Source: Alphaproteobacteria bacterium (GTDB lineage: Bacteria > Pseudomonadota > Alphaproteobacteria > Rhizobiales > GCA-2746425). From it: a stretch of DNA of 64,000 bases. The stretch covers positions 1 to 64,000 of the forward strand of contig JANSWZ010000012.1 in NCBI GenBank assembly GCA_024743215.1, given 5' to 3'. Positions within the stretch are counted from its first letter, which is position 1. Each line of letters begins with the position of its first letter. Both the position numbers and the translations under genes were made by a program. Positions 44,837-54,264 of this stretch are shown piece by piece. The notes under the pieces were generated by a model. It made no database searches. It saw nothing but the letters and a program-made list of their open reading frames with translations, and had not been told where the DNA came from.

Positions 44837-45622
44837 TCATTGACCAAATTCCATGAGGTTTCCGGGTGCATCACCGATGTCCCATCCACCATTGACGGGA
44901 ATATCAACGCCCGTGATGTAGCTTGCGCCATCGCCGCAAAGCATCGTCACAGGTGCCACGCAGTCCTGGGGCGTTCCAGGTCGGGCCATTGGTATTTTGG
45001 CTGTGACCGCGCTGCGAAAATCTGGCTTTGCATACATCTCTGCCATATGGCCGGTCTCAATCGCGCCGGGGGACACCACATTCATGGTGACGCCATTGGG
45101 TGCAACTTCCCGCGCAATGGCGCGCAAGGCCGTCAATTGCGCAGATTTCAGCGCCGCATAAACTGCGGTTTCAGCGCGCGGCCGTGTGGCCATGACACTA
45201 CCAATTGCAACGACCCTGCCCCATTTACTCTGCTCCATCGATGGGACCAGAGCACGGATCAGCATCAGCATTGACGTGAAATTCGCGCTCACATGCGCAT
45301 TGATGAATGCAGGATCAACATCCTGCCAGGATTGGCGTTTTTCCATTGCCGCATTGGCAATGAGAATATCGATCTGGCCAATTTCCAAAGCAGCTTCTGC
45401 CAGCTTTGTTGCCCCGTCACTTTCCAGAAAATCAGCCAGAATAACCGGACAGATTTCAAACAAGGGCCGGTCATCACCAGATGTTTTGGCATCAACCCGC
45501 CGATGCAGGACAAGGTCTGCTCCTTGTGCCGCCAAAGACTGTGCAATCGCGTAGCCAATGTCAGAATTGGCACCGGTAACAAGAGCACGCTTGCCGGAAA
45601 GTGAGCCAGAGCTATCAACCAT
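44837..45622 (-). CDS. Short-chain dehydrogenase/reductase
   Basis: 261 residues from ATG 45622, overlapping the regulator stop by 8 nt. Rossmann motif TGANSDIG (16-23), NAA (90-92) and the catalytic triad Ser142, Tyr155, Lys159 (YAALK) are present. In clusters of this kind such enzymes oxidise a sugar or sugar acid at C2-C5 before or after an enolase-superfamily dehydratase. Exact substrate unknown. Confidence 0.85.
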   Translation of the reverse strand: MVDSSGSLSGKRALVTGANSDIGYAIAQSLAAQGADLVLHRRVDAKTSGDDRPLFEICPVILADFLESDGATKLAEAALEIGQIDILIANAAMEKRQSWQDVDPAFINAHVSANFTSMLMLIRALVPSMEQSKWGRVVAIGSVMATRPRAETAVYAALKSAQLTALRAIAREVAPNGVTMNVVSPGAIETGHMAEMYAKPDFRSAVTAKIPMARPGTPQDCVAPVTMLCGDGASYITGVDIPVNGGWDIGDAPGNLMEFGQ

Positions 45623-46355
45623 TGGCCACCTCGAATGAGGCAATGTCGGCTGCATCATAATGAGCCACCAATGTCGCCTGGGCTCCGGCCTGATATCCCG
45701 CCGCTATCGCATCATAAATGGCTTCGTGCCGCAGAACCGTTGCCTGCCAATCAGCTTTGGAGCGGTTGCTGCGTCGGGAAAACAGTTCTGAGACTTCGCG
45801 CTGAACCGAGCGCATGCCCTCAACCTGCATGCGGATCATCGTATTTCCGGTCGCAAGCGCCATGCCGAGATGAAAATCTATATCTGCCTGGGTAAAATCT
45901 TCAGGCTCCCCGATTGAGGAGTGCATCACCTCCAGGGCCTGCTTCATAACCGTCAGACCCTTTTGGTCTCTGCGGTTGGCTGCCAGTCTGGCAATGCCGG
46001 ATTCCAGCACCAGACGCATCTCATTGGCTTCCTGCAAACGCTTCAGACTTGAGCGTACGGCATAGCCATAAATGCGGTCCAGAGGCTCGCCGGTCATCGC
46101 CTTGGCACGTGCCACTTTGCCCTGTTGAGTGTGGACCAGACCTGCACCCGCCAGAAGCCGCAACGCTTCACGTGCAATAGGTTTGCTGACGTCAAACTGC
46201 CGCGCGATTTCACCTTCCGAGGGCAATGGATCACCCGGCGCAATGCGTCCGTCAAACAAGGCAGCCGCAATCTCATCCGACACCGTATCAGCAAGCCGCA
46301 AGGGCGCTGGCCGCTTCGTGTTGAAGGTCAAACTGTCTGTCGTCGCACTTTCCAT
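45615..46355 (-). CDS. FadR/GntR-family transcriptional regulator
   Basis: 246 residues from ATG 46355 (GGAG upstream). Winged helix-turn-helix at about 25-75 (PLPSEGEIARQFDVSKPIAREALRLL) and an FCD domain (DIDFHLGMALATGN, RHEAIYDAI). It faces the enolase-family gene, and the divergent promoter carries a strong inverted-repeat array at 46399-46433. Probably represses both directions until a sugar acid binds. Confidence 0.87.
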   Translation of the reverse strand: MESATTDSLTFNTKRPAPLRLADTVSDEIAAALFDGRIAPGDPLPSEGEIARQFDVSKPIAREALRLLAGAGLVHTQQGKVARAKAMTGEPLDRIYGYAVRSSLKRLQEANEMRLVLESGIARLAANRRDQKGLTVMKQALEVMHSSIGEPEDFTQADIDFHLGMALATGNTMIRMQVEGMRSVQREVSELFSRRSNRSKADWQATVLRHEAIYDAIAAGYQAGAQATLVAHYDAADIASFEVANG

Positions 46356-46398
46356 ACCCGCTCCTTCATGATTTGGCATGCTCTAACACGCTTGATAG

Positions 46399-46433
46399 CA
46401 ACATAGCAACTATGTTATTTAATTGCTATGTTG
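46399..46433. promoter_or_regulatory. Inverted-repeat operator array between divergent genes
   Basis: CAACATAGCAA (46399-46409) and its exact inverse TTGCTATGTTG (46423-46433) flank a centre that also forms AACATAG-CAA-CTATGTT (46400-46416). The overlapping palindromes suggest cooperative dimer binding by the FadR-type regulator encoded at 45615. Confidence 0.65.
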
Positions 46434-46555
46434 AAGTGTTTACAGTAAGTCTGAGTGCGAAACGGGAGAAAACCGCCAATGACAAATGTGCGTCTGAATA
46501 CGCAAATAGAAAACCACACCGACGCCGATCATCTATTGGCAGTCAGAGTCCGGCC

Positions 46556-47719
46556 ATGAACGCGCCTTCTCAGCACAAAATGGCCTTCGCCACACCCGCA
46601 CCCGACATCAAGATCACGGATGTCATTGCCCATCCGCTGACCCAGAAGCTCCCAAAATCAACGGTCACATCATGGGGAACCTACGAGCATGTCTCGCTGG
46701 TCCTGGTGGAAATTCGCACAGACGCAGGCATCAACGGCGTTGGCGAAACCCTGGCCCGCTTCGCTCCAAAAGCCTATGCGGAACTCATCAACAACACCCT
46801 GCGGCCAAGGTTGATCGGCAAGCCCGTGCACGAGATCAGCGCCCATTGGAACAACATGCGCCGGGCCCTGTCAGGCCGTTGCGGTGGCATGCTGATTGAG
46901 GCCATTGCGGGCGTCGACATCGCTTTGTGGGACATTCTCGGCAAAGCCGCGAATATGCCCTTATGGATGCTTTTGGGTGGCCAGGGTCGTAAATCAATCC
47001 CTGTGTATGCCGCTTCCATCAACTGGGTCGAAGACGCTGAGGCAGATGCAGAACTGGATGCCTATCTGGAGGCCGGTTTTCCCCGCATCAAGATAAAAAC
47101 CGGCAAACAGGTCAAGGAATCCTGCCGCCGTATTGAACGCCTGCGCAAGCGAGCCGGAGATGCTGCAGAATTATGCATCGATTCCAATTGGGCTTACAAT
47201 CTGGACAGCGCCATTGAGGTTGCCAACGCACTGGAAGATAATGGTTATTTCTGGTTTGAAGAACCTTTGAACCCGGAAGACGAAGCCGGTTACGAGGAAT
47301 TGCGCAAGCGCACCAGCGTCCCCTTGGCGGCAGGCGAAAGCAATTATACGGTCGATCAGGCGCAGCGCTTGGTGCAGAACCGGACCCTGTCCGTGCTGCA
47401 ACCAGATATTGCGCGCTCCGGCGGCGTTACAGAAACCCGTCGCATGGCTGAAATGGCCCATGCATGTGGCGTCGGCTACGCCCCCCATATCGGCATGTCA
47501 GGCATAGTGTGTGAAACCGCCAGCATCCATGTAGCGTCAGCGATGCCAAATTTGCGCATGATGGAATGCCACAGCGATATCAGCCCGTTCAAAACCGAAT
47601 TGGCCGACATTGCCTCTGCCAGCCAACGACAAAAAGACGGCGAACTGAGCGTTCCGACTGGACCGGGCCTTGGACTGGACATCAACTGGGACGTTGTTGA
47701 ACGTCTCCGGACATCCTAG
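46556..47719 (+). CDS. Enolase-superfamily sugar acid dehydratase (mandelate racemase subgroup)
   Basis: 387 residues from ATG 46556; the open frame extends 61 codons upstream but runs through the operator region, and the family length fits this start. Active-site layout: KIK (Lys179/Lys181), Asp209-x-Asn211, Glu235, Glu261, and the Asp284/His311 dyad typical of mandelate-racemase-type enzymes. Such proteins dehydrate aldonic or aldaric acids to 2-keto-3-deoxy acids. No subfamily can be fixed by eye; the sugar importer and SDR support a sugar acid substrate. Confidence 0.84.
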   Translation: MNAPSQHKMAFATPAPDIKITDVIAHPLTQKLPKSTVTSWGTYEHVSLVLVEIRTDAGINGVGETLARFAPKAYAELINNTLRPRLIGKPVHEISAHWNNMRRALSGRCGGMLIEAIAGVDIALWDILGKAANMPLWMLLGGQGRKSIPVYAASINWVEDAEADAELDAYLEAGFPRIKIKTGKQVKESCRRIERLRKRAGDAAELCIDSNWAYNLDSAIEVANALEDNGYFWFEEPLNPEDEAGYEELRKRTSVPLAAGESNYTVDQAQRLVQNRTLSVLQPDIARSGGVTETRRMAEMAHACGVGYAPHIGMSGIVCETASIHVASAMPNLRMMECHSDISPFKTELADIASASQRQKDGELSVPTGPGLGLDINWDVVERLRTS

Positions 47720-47721
47720 AA

Positions 47722-48651
47722 ATGCAAGGCATGGAGACAAGCCAAGTGACAGACAAAGCCGCCGATCAGAATATGGAAGAGGCCATGCTGCGCGCACTGC
47801 GCCTCAGCGATCCGGCTCTCAGTCGTTTCGACCCAATGCGGCGCATCATCAGCTTTGACCAGTTTTCCAAAGGCTATGCAGGCTGGTCCCAATTGGTGGG
47901 CAATTACGAGGACTCGCTGGACACCATGTTGCCTGGATATGCGCAACATACCAGCCCCATGTTATCAACGCTCAGTCATTGGGATGCCGGCTCCCACGGC
48001 GGTGCTGGCAGTTCCTATGCGCTGAAAATCGCCACACGCCCACGCATTGGTGCGCAAAACGTGGCGATCAAACGACACACTTTTCGCAAAAGGGGCCCCA
48101 TTCGGTTTGAAACCTATTTTACCTTCAAGCCAGAGGCGTCCGAATTGCAATTGAGCGAAACGGACGTGCGCTCCGTCGGGTTTCTCTTCGATCTGCAGGG
48201 CGGGGACAGCGATCAAGATGCTGAACGTGTCATGCCGCATCTGCGCTTTCTGAACGCCGAAAACGGCGCGCATCTGCAAAAATGGCAATACAAGTCGCAG
48301 ACATCTGATTTTACCGCCGTTGGCGGTAGCGACAAGACTGCCAGCCATTACCATCTGGAACCTTCCGGCTGGCTTGACCTGCCCGGCGGGGCACAGCGGC
48401 TGTGCTACAACGAAATCCCCACAAAGGTGAATTGGAGCTATCTGCGGTTTGACTTTGATCTGGGTGACATGAAGGCCCTTGCCTTTCAGTGCAATGATCG
48501 CGAATTTGATGTGTCAGGGTTTGAATCCATCAAAATCCCGGCCATGAAAAACCTTTGGTGCATGCTGAATTTTGCGTTCTTTGCTGAAACAGATGTAGCC
48601 AAGAGCGCATTCCTCTACGTTGATTCCGTTTGCATTTCGGGAGATTTCTAA
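47722..48651 (+). CDS. Conserved protein of unknown function, cytosolic
   Basis: 309 residues starting 2 nt after the dehydratase stop. No signal peptide or membrane segment. Landmarks: FDPMRRIISFDQFSKGYAGW, QLVGNYEDSLDTMLPG, HWDAGSHGG and PIRFETYFTFKPEASE. High content of aromatic and alternating hydrophobic residues suggests a beta-sandwich (lectin- or discoidin-like). It resembles an uncharacterised family I have seen beside sugar operons but cannot name with certainty. Co-translation with the dehydratase implies a role on the same substrate. Confidence 0.75.
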   Translation: MQGMETSQVTDKAADQNMEEAMLRALRLSDPALSRFDPMRRIISFDQFSKGYAGWSQLVGNYEDSLDTMLPGYAQHTSPMLSTLSHWDAGSHGGAGSSYALKIATRPRIGAQNVAIKRHTFRKRGPIRFETYFTFKPEASELQLSETDVRSVGFLFDLQGGDSDQDAERVMPHLRFLNAENGAHLQKWQYKSQTSDFTAVGGSDKTASHYHLEPSGWLDLPGGAQRLCYNEIPTKVNWSYLRFDFDLGDMKALAFQCNDREFDVSGFESIKIPAMKNLWCMLNFAFFAETDVAKSAFLYVDSVCISGDF

Positions 48652-48986
48652 TGCTACCGGAAAGCCATACAGCCATCGTCGCCCGCAACGAACACTGGAC
48701 AGGCCTTGCCGCCAGCCCACCTTATGAATGTGGTTGGGCTCGCGAAGCCGTCTTCTTCATCCGTGCGCTAAAGGTGCCTGAGGGGAAACAACCCGATGTC
48801 AGTGTCGAAATATCACCAGATGGCATGCACTGGGTGCCGGAAGGTACGCGGATTGCCATGCCGTCTGCGCAGGATGAAATTGCTGTGGGGCGCATCAGCA
48901 ATTTTGGAAATTGGCTCCGCGTCCGCGCCGATTTTGATGATGGCGCATCCAGCACAGTATTGGTGACATTGCATCTGAAAGCCTGA
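48651..48986 (+). CDS. Small conserved protein of unknown function
   Basis: 111 residues from ATG 48651, which shares one base with the stop codon of the preceding gene (TAATG). No signal peptide. Predicted beta-rich (VSVEISPDGMHWVPEG, WLRVRADFDDG, STVLVTLHLKA), reminiscent of a small carbohydrate-recognition or structural sandwich domain. The tight coupling to the 309-residue protein suggests the two form a complex. Function unknown. Confidence 0.7.
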   Translation: MLPESHTAIVARNEHWTGLAASPPYECGWAREAVFFIRALKVPEGKQPDVSVEISPDGMHWVPEGTRIAMPSAQDEIAVGRISNFGNWLRVRADFDDGASSTVLVTLHLKA

Positions 48987-48995
48987 AGAAGACGC

Positions 48996-50846
48996 CTATT
49001 GAGCGGGTTCTTCTTCCTGTGCGGGATCGATCCGTACTTCCCCGCCATGATCATCATCCATCTGCACGATTTCGGGCGCTGCCGGGCATTCGCGGAAAAT
49101 CCGAGTCTGGCAGGTTGCACAGATTGTCTGATCAAGCGTCGGCACAATATCCGCAATCGCATCATTCTTGCTGAGGTGGATGTAGTGCTTGGTCAGGCTT
49201 TTCATCACCTTGAAGCGGCCCAGCTTGCTGATCGTGCGCGGTGTTCGGGTTTGCAGATGGAATGAGCCGCCCATTATCTCACGCCGTTTTGCTTCATCAA
49301 TCAGCAATTCCGCGCCCGGCAGATCTATTTCCCCGACGCCCTTTACAATGAACAGGCAGTGCTTCTGTGACGGCCGCTCAATTTCAAACCGTCGAAACTG
49401 ACGCCGAATAAACTCAACCGATCCAAAATAAAGTGGCCCATCCAGCCGCGCAATCAGCAATTGCGGACATTCTGGCAGATTGTTCGTGGCAGCGTTTTTG
49501 AATGGCCGATTGGGTTCGGACGGATCAGGCGAACCAATGCCGATGAAGGGTCGGGATGTTTTGTTGAGGAACAATGCCAGCGACAGAAGCACGCCTGCAT
49601 AAATTGCAAATTCAAGATCAATCGCCAGAGACGAAACAAACGTCACGCCGGCAATCCAGCTTTCCGTCTTGCTGGTTGTGAAAATATGCGCGATTTCGCG
49701 AAAATCAATCAGCTTCCAGGCCACCAATATGATGACGCCCGCCATGGCCGGTATCGGCACATAGGCGAAATAAGGGGCCACCAGCAGCAAGATCAGAAAC
49801 AGGAATATGGCAGAAAAAATTGCCGACAAAGGTGTCTTGGCACCGGACTCGTAGTTGAGCCCGCTCCGGGTGAAAGAGGCAGAACCTGGATAGCAATGGA
49901 AGAAGCTTCCCACCACATTGGAAACGCCCTGCCCGACAAATTCCCGATTACTGCTGATGTCCTGCCCGGATTTGGAGGCTACGGCTTTTGAAATGGACAT
50001 GGCTTCCAGCAAGCCAACCATAGCAATCGCAAAAGCAGGCGAGGCCAGATCCTGCAAGGCGTCAAACCCCAGGTCCGGCACTTCAAATGCTGGAATGACA
50101 GACGGGATAAGGCCAATGGTGGCGACGTCCAGATTCGCTCCGCCAAGCCCGAGATAAACCAGTGTTCCCACCAGCAACGCCAACAAATAATTCGGCCAAC
50201 GCGGGCGCACACGTTTGACAAAATAACCGGTCGCAAGAGCAGAGAGGGCAATACCGAGCGAGACCGGGTCCACAAGAGAAATATTGGTCCACAACGCAGT
50301 GACGAATTCCGTCAAATGTTCGGGACGCGGCAAATCAAGCCCCAGCGCAGATTTGAGCTGCGTCATTGCAATCAACAATGCAGCACCGGTAATGAACCCG
50401 GTCATAACCGAGTGAGACACAAAATCCACCAACGCGCCCAGCCGTGCCAACCCCAGAACCCATTGATACAGTCCCACCAGCAGGGCAAGAGTGACTGCAG
50501 CTTCAATAAACTGCCCGCTGCCCGGTGTATAAATGCCGGAAAGGGCACCAAAAACCAGCGCGGAAATCGCCGTCGTCGGTCCGGAAACCGTGTGCCAGGA
50601 CGAGCCAAACAAAGCGGCCACCACAGGCGTTATCATGGCGGTATAGAAACCATATTCCGGCGGCAGACCGGCAATGGCGGCAAAGGCGATGCCCTGCGGC
50701 AAAACGATCGTAGCACCGGTGAGACCGGCAAAGGCATCATCCCGTATGGAATGCCGATTGACCAGGCCAAACCAGTCTGGTCGACGGAACAATTGCTGCA
50801 GTGAATGCACGATAAGACTGATAACGGTCGACAGGAACTTGCTCAC
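48996..50846 (-). CDS. SulP-family anion transporter with STAS domain
   Basis: 616 residues. About 12-14 membrane segments with the SulP core (DDAFAGLTGATIVLPQGIAFAAIAGLPPEYGFYTAM near the N-terminus, GQGVSNVVGSFFHCYPGSASFTRSG later), then a cytoplasmic STAS domain (IARLDGPLYFGSVEFIRRQ). Transports sulfate, bicarbonate or an organic dicarboxylate. A C-terminal extension carries Cys576, Cys579 and Cys587 (CATC...C) and an acidic tail, an unusual feature that could bind a metal or respond to redox. It converges with the unknown gene pair. Confidence 0.9.
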   Translation of the reverse strand: MSKFLSTVISLIVHSLQQLFRRPDWFGLVNRHSIRDDAFAGLTGATIVLPQGIAFAAIAGLPPEYGFYTAMITPVVAALFGSSWHTVSGPTTAISALVFGALSGIYTPGSGQFIEAAVTLALLVGLYQWVLGLARLGALVDFVSHSVMTGFITGAALLIAMTQLKSALGLDLPRPEHLTEFVTALWTNISLVDPVSLGIALSALATGYFVKRVRPRWPNYLLALLVGTLVYLGLGGANLDVATIGLIPSVIPAFEVPDLGFDALQDLASPAFAIAMVGLLEAMSISKAVASKSGQDISSNREFVGQGVSNVVGSFFHCYPGSASFTRSGLNYESGAKTPLSAIFSAIFLFLILLLVAPYFAYVPIPAMAGVIILVAWKLIDFREIAHIFTTSKTESWIAGVTFVSSLAIDLEFAIYAGVLLSLALFLNKTSRPFIGIGSPDPSEPNRPFKNAATNNLPECPQLLIARLDGPLYFGSVEFIRRQFRRFEIERPSQKHCLFIVKGVGEIDLPGAELLIDEAKRREIMGGSFHLQTRTPRTISKLGRFKVMKSLTKHYIHLSKNDAIADIVPTLDQTICATCQTRIFRECPAAPEIVQMDDDHGGEVRIDPAQEEEPAQ

Positions 50847-50953
50847 AAGCGTGTCACGCTGTCAGAAACGTTTAATCTCAGTCTTGAGTACGCAGGTCTC
50901 ATTTCGGCCTTTGCTGGATCCGGGAGGAATATCCACAGACCCATAAACCTACT

Positions 50954-52033
50954 TTAGCTTTTTGGCAAAAGCACCGGACCAGATTCTTCAAAACGCATGG
51001 CCACAGACGCGCCGGTGTCAAACACGGAACTCACATTGCCCGACACTGCAAACAAGGTTCCGAACTCGGTTTCAACCGTATATTCCATGTGACTGCCCAC
51101 ATAGGTGGCCTTCACAATTTTTGCATCCATGGTGTCTTCAGAAGCACCAGCTTGCAATTCAACCCGACTTGGCCGCACTGCCAGCGTTGCAGCACCTGGC
51201 GCCATACCTCGTGCAGGCAGTTTATGACTGTATGATCCGATGCTGATGGTCGCCACATCCTTGTCGACGCTGTCGACGGTACAGGGAACAAGATTCGCCT
51301 CACCAATAAAATCGGCGACAAATGCGTCATTGGGCAGTTCATAAAGATCGCGCGGACTGCCCTCCTGTGCAATCTGTGCATTGCGCATCACCACAATACG
51401 ATCAGAAACAGCCAGCGCCTCCTCCTGATCATGGGTCACGTAAACAACCGTGAGACCCAGATTTTGTTGAATGTCCCGAATTTCTTCACGGACCTGCCGC
51501 CGCAATTTCGCATCGAGATTCGACAAAGGCTCATCAAACAAAAGCACTTGTGGTTCAAGCACCAATGCACGTGCCACCGCAACACGCTGTTGTTGTCCGC
51601 CAGACAATTCCGAGGGCAGCCGATCCCCATAACCATTCAGCCCGACAAGATCGAGACCGGCCAGGGCACGCTCCCGCGTTTCACTTTTGTCGAAGCCTGA
51701 GAATTTCAGTCCATAAGACACATTCTCCCGCACATTCATGTGCGGAAACAGCGCATAGGACTGAAACACCATGGACACATCGCGGTCTGTTGCCGGCAGT
51801 TTCGTGACATCCGTGTCACCAATCAGAATCTGACCTTCAGTTGCCATTTCCAGACCGGCAATCATACGCAGGGTGGTTGTCTTGCCACAGCCGGACGGCC
51901 CCAGCAGAGTTACCAGTTGCCCTGGTTCAATGTGCAGCGATATGTCGTCCACGGCCAGAACATCCCGGCCATAGACTTTTTTGACATTTCGGAATGTTAC
52001 CGAAGCCGCCTTGCTGCTGGTAGCCAGTGTCAT
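50954..52033 (-). CDS. ABC transporter ATPase (AfuC/FbpC/PotA type)
   Basis: 359 residues, GAGGA upstream of ATG 52033. Walker A GPSGCGKT (45-52), signature LSGGQ (143-147), Walker B VLLFDEP (163-169), D-loop SNLDAKLR, C-terminal TOBE-like domain (LAVRPSRVEL). Third gene of the binding protein-permease-ATPase operon, 20 nt after the permease. See the binding protein for the likely substrate. Confidence 0.88.
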   Translation of the reverse strand: MTLATSSKAASVTFRNVKKVYGRDVLAVDDISLHIEPGQLVTLLGPSGCGKTTTLRMIAGLEMATEGQILIGDTDVTKLPATDRDVSMVFQSYALFPHMNVRENVSYGLKFSGFDKSETRERALAGLDLVGLNGYGDRLPSELSGGQQQRVAVARALVLEPQVLLFDEPLSNLDAKLRRQVREEIRDIQQNLGLTVVYVTHDQEEALAVSDRIVVMRNAQIAQEGSPRDLYELPNDAFVADFIGEANLVPCTVDSVDKDVATISIGSYSHKLPARGMAPGAATLAVRPSRVELQAGASEDTMDAKIVKATYVGSHMEYTVETEFGTLFAVSGNVSSVFDTGASVAMRFEESGPVLLPKS

Positions 52034-52053
52034 GGGTTATTCCTCGATCCGTC

Positions 52054-54255
52054 TCATTGCTTTGGCGGGCTCATGCGACGCCCTATATTTGTTTTACCGA
52101 CGGCCAGTTGCAAAATGGCAATGGCAAGAAGCATGACGAAAATCAGTGTTGTGGAATAGGCAATCGCCAGGCCATAATCATTATTCTCCACCCGGCCGAT
52201 AATGTAGCTGGTCGCCATGTCATATTCTGCACTGACCAGAAAGATCACTGCCGAAATAGCTGTCATGGCCCGCACAAATGAATAAACCAATGCGGCTAGA
52301 ATAGCCGGTCGCAAAAGGGGCAGAATGACATTGCGGAATGTTTGCGCACTGTTGGCCCCAAGGGTCAGCGAACTTTCATCAAGGCTTTTGTCCAGTTGGC
52401 TCATGGACGCAATGCCAGCACGAACTCCCACCGGCATGTTGCGGAATATAAAGCTGACAATCAGAATCACGCCTGTGCCGGTCAATTCGATCGGCGGCAC
52501 ATTGAAGGCCAGAATATAGCTGACGCCAATCACTGTTCCGGGAATGGCGAAACTCAGCATCGTGCCAAATTCAAAAGCGTTTTTGCCAATGAAACTCTGT
52601 CGTGTCAGCAGATAGGCGGTAATCAGCCCCACACCTGCCGTCAGCGGCGCGGCAATGGCTGCAATCTGCACCGTGGTCCAGAAACTGTTCCAGGCAGAAC
52701 CGGTCCAACGCAGCCCTTCTTCGTCCATCCGCACAGAAAAGGCTGTCACATAATGTTTGAAGGTCAGCGTATTGTTGACGCCCCAAAGTTCGACAAAGGA
52801 GCCATAGACAATCATCACATAGACAACGATCGTGAACAGCGCCCACACACCAGCCGAAATGAAAACCGGAATGGCAAGCCCGTTTGGCATATGCGGATGA
52901 ATGCCTGAATCGCCCTTGCCGGACACGGTTGTGTAAGATTTCTTTCCAAGCCAGAAACGTTGCGCGTAAAACGCGGACAAGGTGAAGGCAAGCAGCACAA
53001 TGGCCAGAACAGCTGCACGGCCCTGATCATATTGCGCCCCGACAATGGCAAAGAAAATTTCCGTTGAAAGCACATCAAAGTTTCCGCCCAGAACCAGCGG
53101 ATTTCCAAAATCAGCCATGCTTTCGATGAAACCAAGCAAAAATGCATTGGCAAGGCCCGGTCGCATCAACGGCAGAGAAACGGTTTTGAACACCTGCCAC
53201 TTGCTGGCCCGCAGGGTTTGCGCCGCTTCTTCCATGGAGGGGCTGACACCTTCCACCACCCCGATCAGCACCAGAAACGCGATGGGCGTAAAGGCCAGCA
53301 ACTGGGCAATCAGGACGCCCGGCATGCCATAGACCCAGCGGGTTGGCTGAACACCAAACAGATCGGATACAAAGACCGTCACCGAGCCGGAAAGGCCGAA
53401 CAGCAGGATCAGCGCCAGACCAATCACGAAGGGCGGTGTGATGATAGGCAAAACGGTAAGCGCGCGGAGCAGTTTTTTGTGACGAAAGCCGGAGCGTGTC
53501 ACCACCAGCGCGAACACAAGCCCCAGAGCTGTTGTCAAAAACCCGACCAGAACCGCCAGAACAAGTGAGTTCCATGCAGCCCCGCATCTGCCACCGGACA
53601 GACAGCCAAGCCCCCACAATCGAGGGCTCAGGAATTTTGAGAAAAACACCGAAACAGAATAGGAGCCTTCTTCGGTAATGAAGGCGGCAATCAGCATGCG
53701 CGCAATCGGGAAAAAGACGAAAACGCCAACAACAGCGACCACAAAGCCAATCGACGACACCACAAAGACATCGCCATTGACGGCGCCCCTTGCAGCGATG
53801 CCTTGGGTCAGCAGAAACAGGAAACAGGCAGAGACCAGCATGGCACCATAGCCCATGCCAAACTGGCGGTCGTCCAATGTTCCGAAAATCGCCTCCAGCC
53901 AACCATAGGACCAGCCGCGCAAACCAATGCCAAACCCCTGGGCAATCAGCCATGCAAAGCCAAAAGCTCCGGCGAGAATCAACGTGTTTGCATAACGCGC
54001 GTCTTCCTTGCCAACCCGATAGGCGAACAATGCCCCGATCAGCGGCAGCAGCAGCGGAGCCAGCCAGAGTTTTTCACCCTGCGTAATGAGAAAGATGCCG
54101 GGTGCGTAGTCACTGTCAAACGGAAAGCCGTCGACCAACCATTCAAAAGTCCAGAAGTCCTCAATCCCATACCATGGCAGGATCAGAAAACCGACCCACC
54201 CGACAATGATCCAGAAGATCAGAACCGGGAAGGTCTTTTTTGTGGGTGATTGCAT
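52054..54255 (-). CDS. ABC transporter permease, two fused permease units (AfuB-like)
   Basis: 733 residues, longer than the ~540 of FbpB-type permeases. After an N-terminal block of about five extra membrane segments (residues 1-190) come two permease units, each with an EAA-like loop (EEAAQTLRASKWQVFKTVSLPLMRPG and DESSLTLGANSAQTFRNVILPLLRPA). This long form is known for AfuB-type importers. The binding-protein gene lies 9 nt upstream. Confidence 0.88.
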   Translation of the reverse strand: MQSPTKKTFPVLIFWIIVGWVGFLILPWYGIEDFWTFEWLVDGFPFDSDYAPGIFLITQGEKLWLAPLLLPLIGALFAYRVGKEDARYANTLILAGAFGFAWLIAQGFGIGLRGWSYGWLEAIFGTLDDRQFGMGYGAMLVSACFLFLLTQGIAARGAVNGDVFVVSSIGFVVAVVGVFVFFPIARMLIAAFITEEGSYSVSVFFSKFLSPRLWGLGCLSGGRCGAAWNSLVLAVLVGFLTTALGLVFALVVTRSGFRHKKLLRALTVLPIITPPFVIGLALILLFGLSGSVTVFVSDLFGVQPTRWVYGMPGVLIAQLLAFTPIAFLVLIGVVEGVSPSMEEAAQTLRASKWQVFKTVSLPLMRPGLANAFLLGFIESMADFGNPLVLGGNFDVLSTEIFFAIVGAQYDQGRAAVLAIVLLAFTLSAFYAQRFWLGKKSYTTVSGKGDSGIHPHMPNGLAIPVFISAGVWALFTIVVYVMIVYGSFVELWGVNNTLTFKHYVTAFSVRMDEEGLRWTGSAWNSFWTTVQIAAIAAPLTAGVGLITAYLLTRQSFIGKNAFEFGTMLSFAIPGTVIGVSYILAFNVPPIELTGTGVILIVSFIFRNMPVGVRAGIASMSQLDKSLDESSLTLGANSAQTFRNVILPLLRPAILAALVYSFVRAMTAISAVIFLVSAEYDMATSYIIGRVENNDYGLAIAYSTTLIFVMLLAIAILQLAVGKTNIGRRMSPPKQ

Positions 54256-54264
54256 GTTTGCTGC

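Noticed and set aside
46373-46555. 61-codon N-terminal extension of the enolase-superfamily gene
   Set aside because: It runs through the operator array and is unlike any family member; the start at 46556 gives the normal length.
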